From Methanobrevibacter sp. (GTDB lineage Archaea; Methanobacteriota; Methanobacteria; Methanobacteriales; Methanobacteriaceae), in NCBI RefSeq assembly GCF_017431965.1, contig NZ_JAFRKB010000046.1:1-32272 (forward strand): DNA of 32,272 nucleotides, written 5' to 3'. Positions 31,710-32,272 of the stretch are shown one piece after another. Position 1 is the first letter of the stretch. Every line of letters starts with the position of its first letter. The notes beneath the pieces were generated by a model. That model searched no databases, was not told the origin of the DNA, and was given only the letters and a program-made list of their open reading frames with translations. Made by a program: the position numbers and the translations under genes.

Positions 31710-32195
31710 ATGGTAGAAATTGCTTTAGGTACTGCTTTAGCAGCAATTGGTGCTGGAGTAGCAATTGGTTTTGCTGGATTAGGTTCCGGTTTAGGGCAAG
31801 GTATGGCTGCTGCTGGATCTGTAGGCGCAGTTGCAGAAGATAACGACATGTTTGCAAGAGGTATTATTTTCTCTGCATTACCAGAAACTCAGGCTATTTA
31901 CGGGTTCTTGGTTGCAATTTTATTATTAGTATTCTCAGGATTATTAGGTGGAGGACAAGGATTACCTACTGAAGCAGGTATTGTAGCTATTGGTGTAGGT
32001 GCATCCATTGGTTTTGCTGGTTTAGGTTCCGGTATGGGACAAGGTATGGCAGCAGCATCCTCTGTCGGTGCTATTGTAGAAGACAATGATATGTTTGCTC
32101 GTGGTATTATTTTCTCTGCATTACCAGAGACACAAGCTATTTACGGTTTCTTGATTGCTATTTTACTTATGGTATTCGGTGGAATCTTAGGTTAA
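31710..32195 (+). CDS. ahaK: A-type ATP synthase proteolipid subunit K, duplicated hairpin, Na+ type
   Basis: 161 residues, two helical hairpins in tandem with an 81-residue period. Each half has Gln in the first helix (Gln30, Gln111, in 'GSG(L/M)GQGMAA') and 'LPETQAIYGF' in the second (Glu59-Thr60-Tyr64; Glu140-Thr141-Tyr145). These match the Gln-Glu-Ser/Thr-Tyr ligands of known Na+-binding rotor rings. Unlike eukaryotic V-ATPase c subunits, neither hairpin has lost its carboxylate. The ring is therefore expected to carry one Na+ per hairpin and to couple to the sodium gradient made by Mtr. AAAGGTGA lies before the ATG. Confidence 0.95.
   Translation: MVEIALGTALAAIGAGVAIGFAGLGSGLGQGMAAAGSVGAVAEDNDMFARGIIFSALPETQAIYGFLVAILLLVFSGLLGGGQGLPTEAGIVAIGVGASIGFAGLGSGMGQGMAAASSVGAIVEDNDMFARGIIFSALPETQAIYGFLIAILLMVFGGILG
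31743..32192 (+). repeat. Internal tandem duplication within ahaK
   Basis: Codons 12-80 and 93-161 encode nearly the same peptide, offset 243 nt, with long stretches of matching DNA and mostly third-position changes. It is an intragenic duplication, not a mobile repeat. Confidence 0.85.
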
Positions 32196-32208
32196 GGAGG
32201 CAATTTAT

Positions 32209-32272
32209 ATGAGCTCAGGCACAGATAAAATTGTTTCAAGCATTATGTCTGAAGCCCAAGAGAAAGCTGATG
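32209..32272 (+). CDS. ahaE: A-type ATP synthase subunit E, N-terminal start (partial)
   Basis: ATG 32209 follows AAGGAGG at 10-nt spacing and opens 'MSSGTDKIVSSIMSEAQEKAD', the start of the peripheral-stalk subunit E, before the window ends. It begins 13 nt after the K stop, in the standard A1A0 gene order. Confidence 0.88.
   Translation, partial: MSSGTDKIVSSIMSEAQEKAD

Noticed and set aside
31710..32195. Direct repeats that might be a CRISPR or mobile repeat
   Set aside because: They are the two coding halves of the proteolipid subunit, with changes mostly at third positions.

Overview
The window is a low-GC archaeal chromosome segment, most likely from a gut or rumen Methanobrevibacter or a close relative in Methanobacteriales. 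The evidence is a YcaO-TfuA pair, a lactaldehyde dehydrogenase of the F420 pathway, TiaS, archaeal Thg1, an A-type ATP synthase operon with a duplicated proteolipid, class III signal-peptide pilins, DUF4013 membrane protein, GGTGAT-type ribosome binding sites and archaeal TATA boxes. I saw no rRNA, tRNA, CRISPR array, insertion sequence or phage.

Layout. 1-2030: end of an amidohydrolase, a universal stress protein, a four-CBS protein and a conserved unknown. 2035-5545 (minus): a tight four-gene operon, M50 protease, ycaO, tfuA and a LarE-like sulfur transferase. It is divergent from an M24 peptidase across a 49-nt gap that holds one symmetric TATA box. 6660-8941: a DUF4013 membrane protein, a decayed gene remnant and a TadC-type assembly protein overlapping a small pilin. 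8942-9558 is an AT-rich gap without a gene. 9559-17588: housekeeping genes (cofA-like ALDH, tRNA-binding protein, PRC-barrel protein, nadX-thg1-JAMM operon, serA, ybjQ and a conserved unknown). 17585-20237: a Cys-rich unknown and an HTH regulator, divergent from tiaS.

20488-28415 is the accessory-looking part. It holds two tandem paralogous DUF3100 membrane proteins (one a single chain, one split into two overlapping genes), then MmgE/PrpD, a TIM-barrel (U32-like) protein, a class I fumarase-type alpha subunit, a short citrate-synthase/citryl-CoA-lyase-like enzyme, a nitroreductase and a small membrane protein. Together these look like uptake and conversion of an organic acid that I cannot name from sequence. 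29315 to the end is the start of the A1A0 ATP synthase operon (H, I, K, start of E). Both hairpins of K carry a full Na+-binding signature.

The most unusual signals are: (1) four genes whose reading frame and ribosome binding site point to AUU or AUA start codons instead of AUG/GUG/UUG; (2) a perfectly symmetric TATA box centred about 25 nt from two divergent, SD-less ATGs; (3) LarE linked to the YcaO-TfuA thioamidation pair; (4) the fused/split DUF3100 pair heading an uncharacterised carboxylate cluster. Names come from motifs and family memory. No database search was run.
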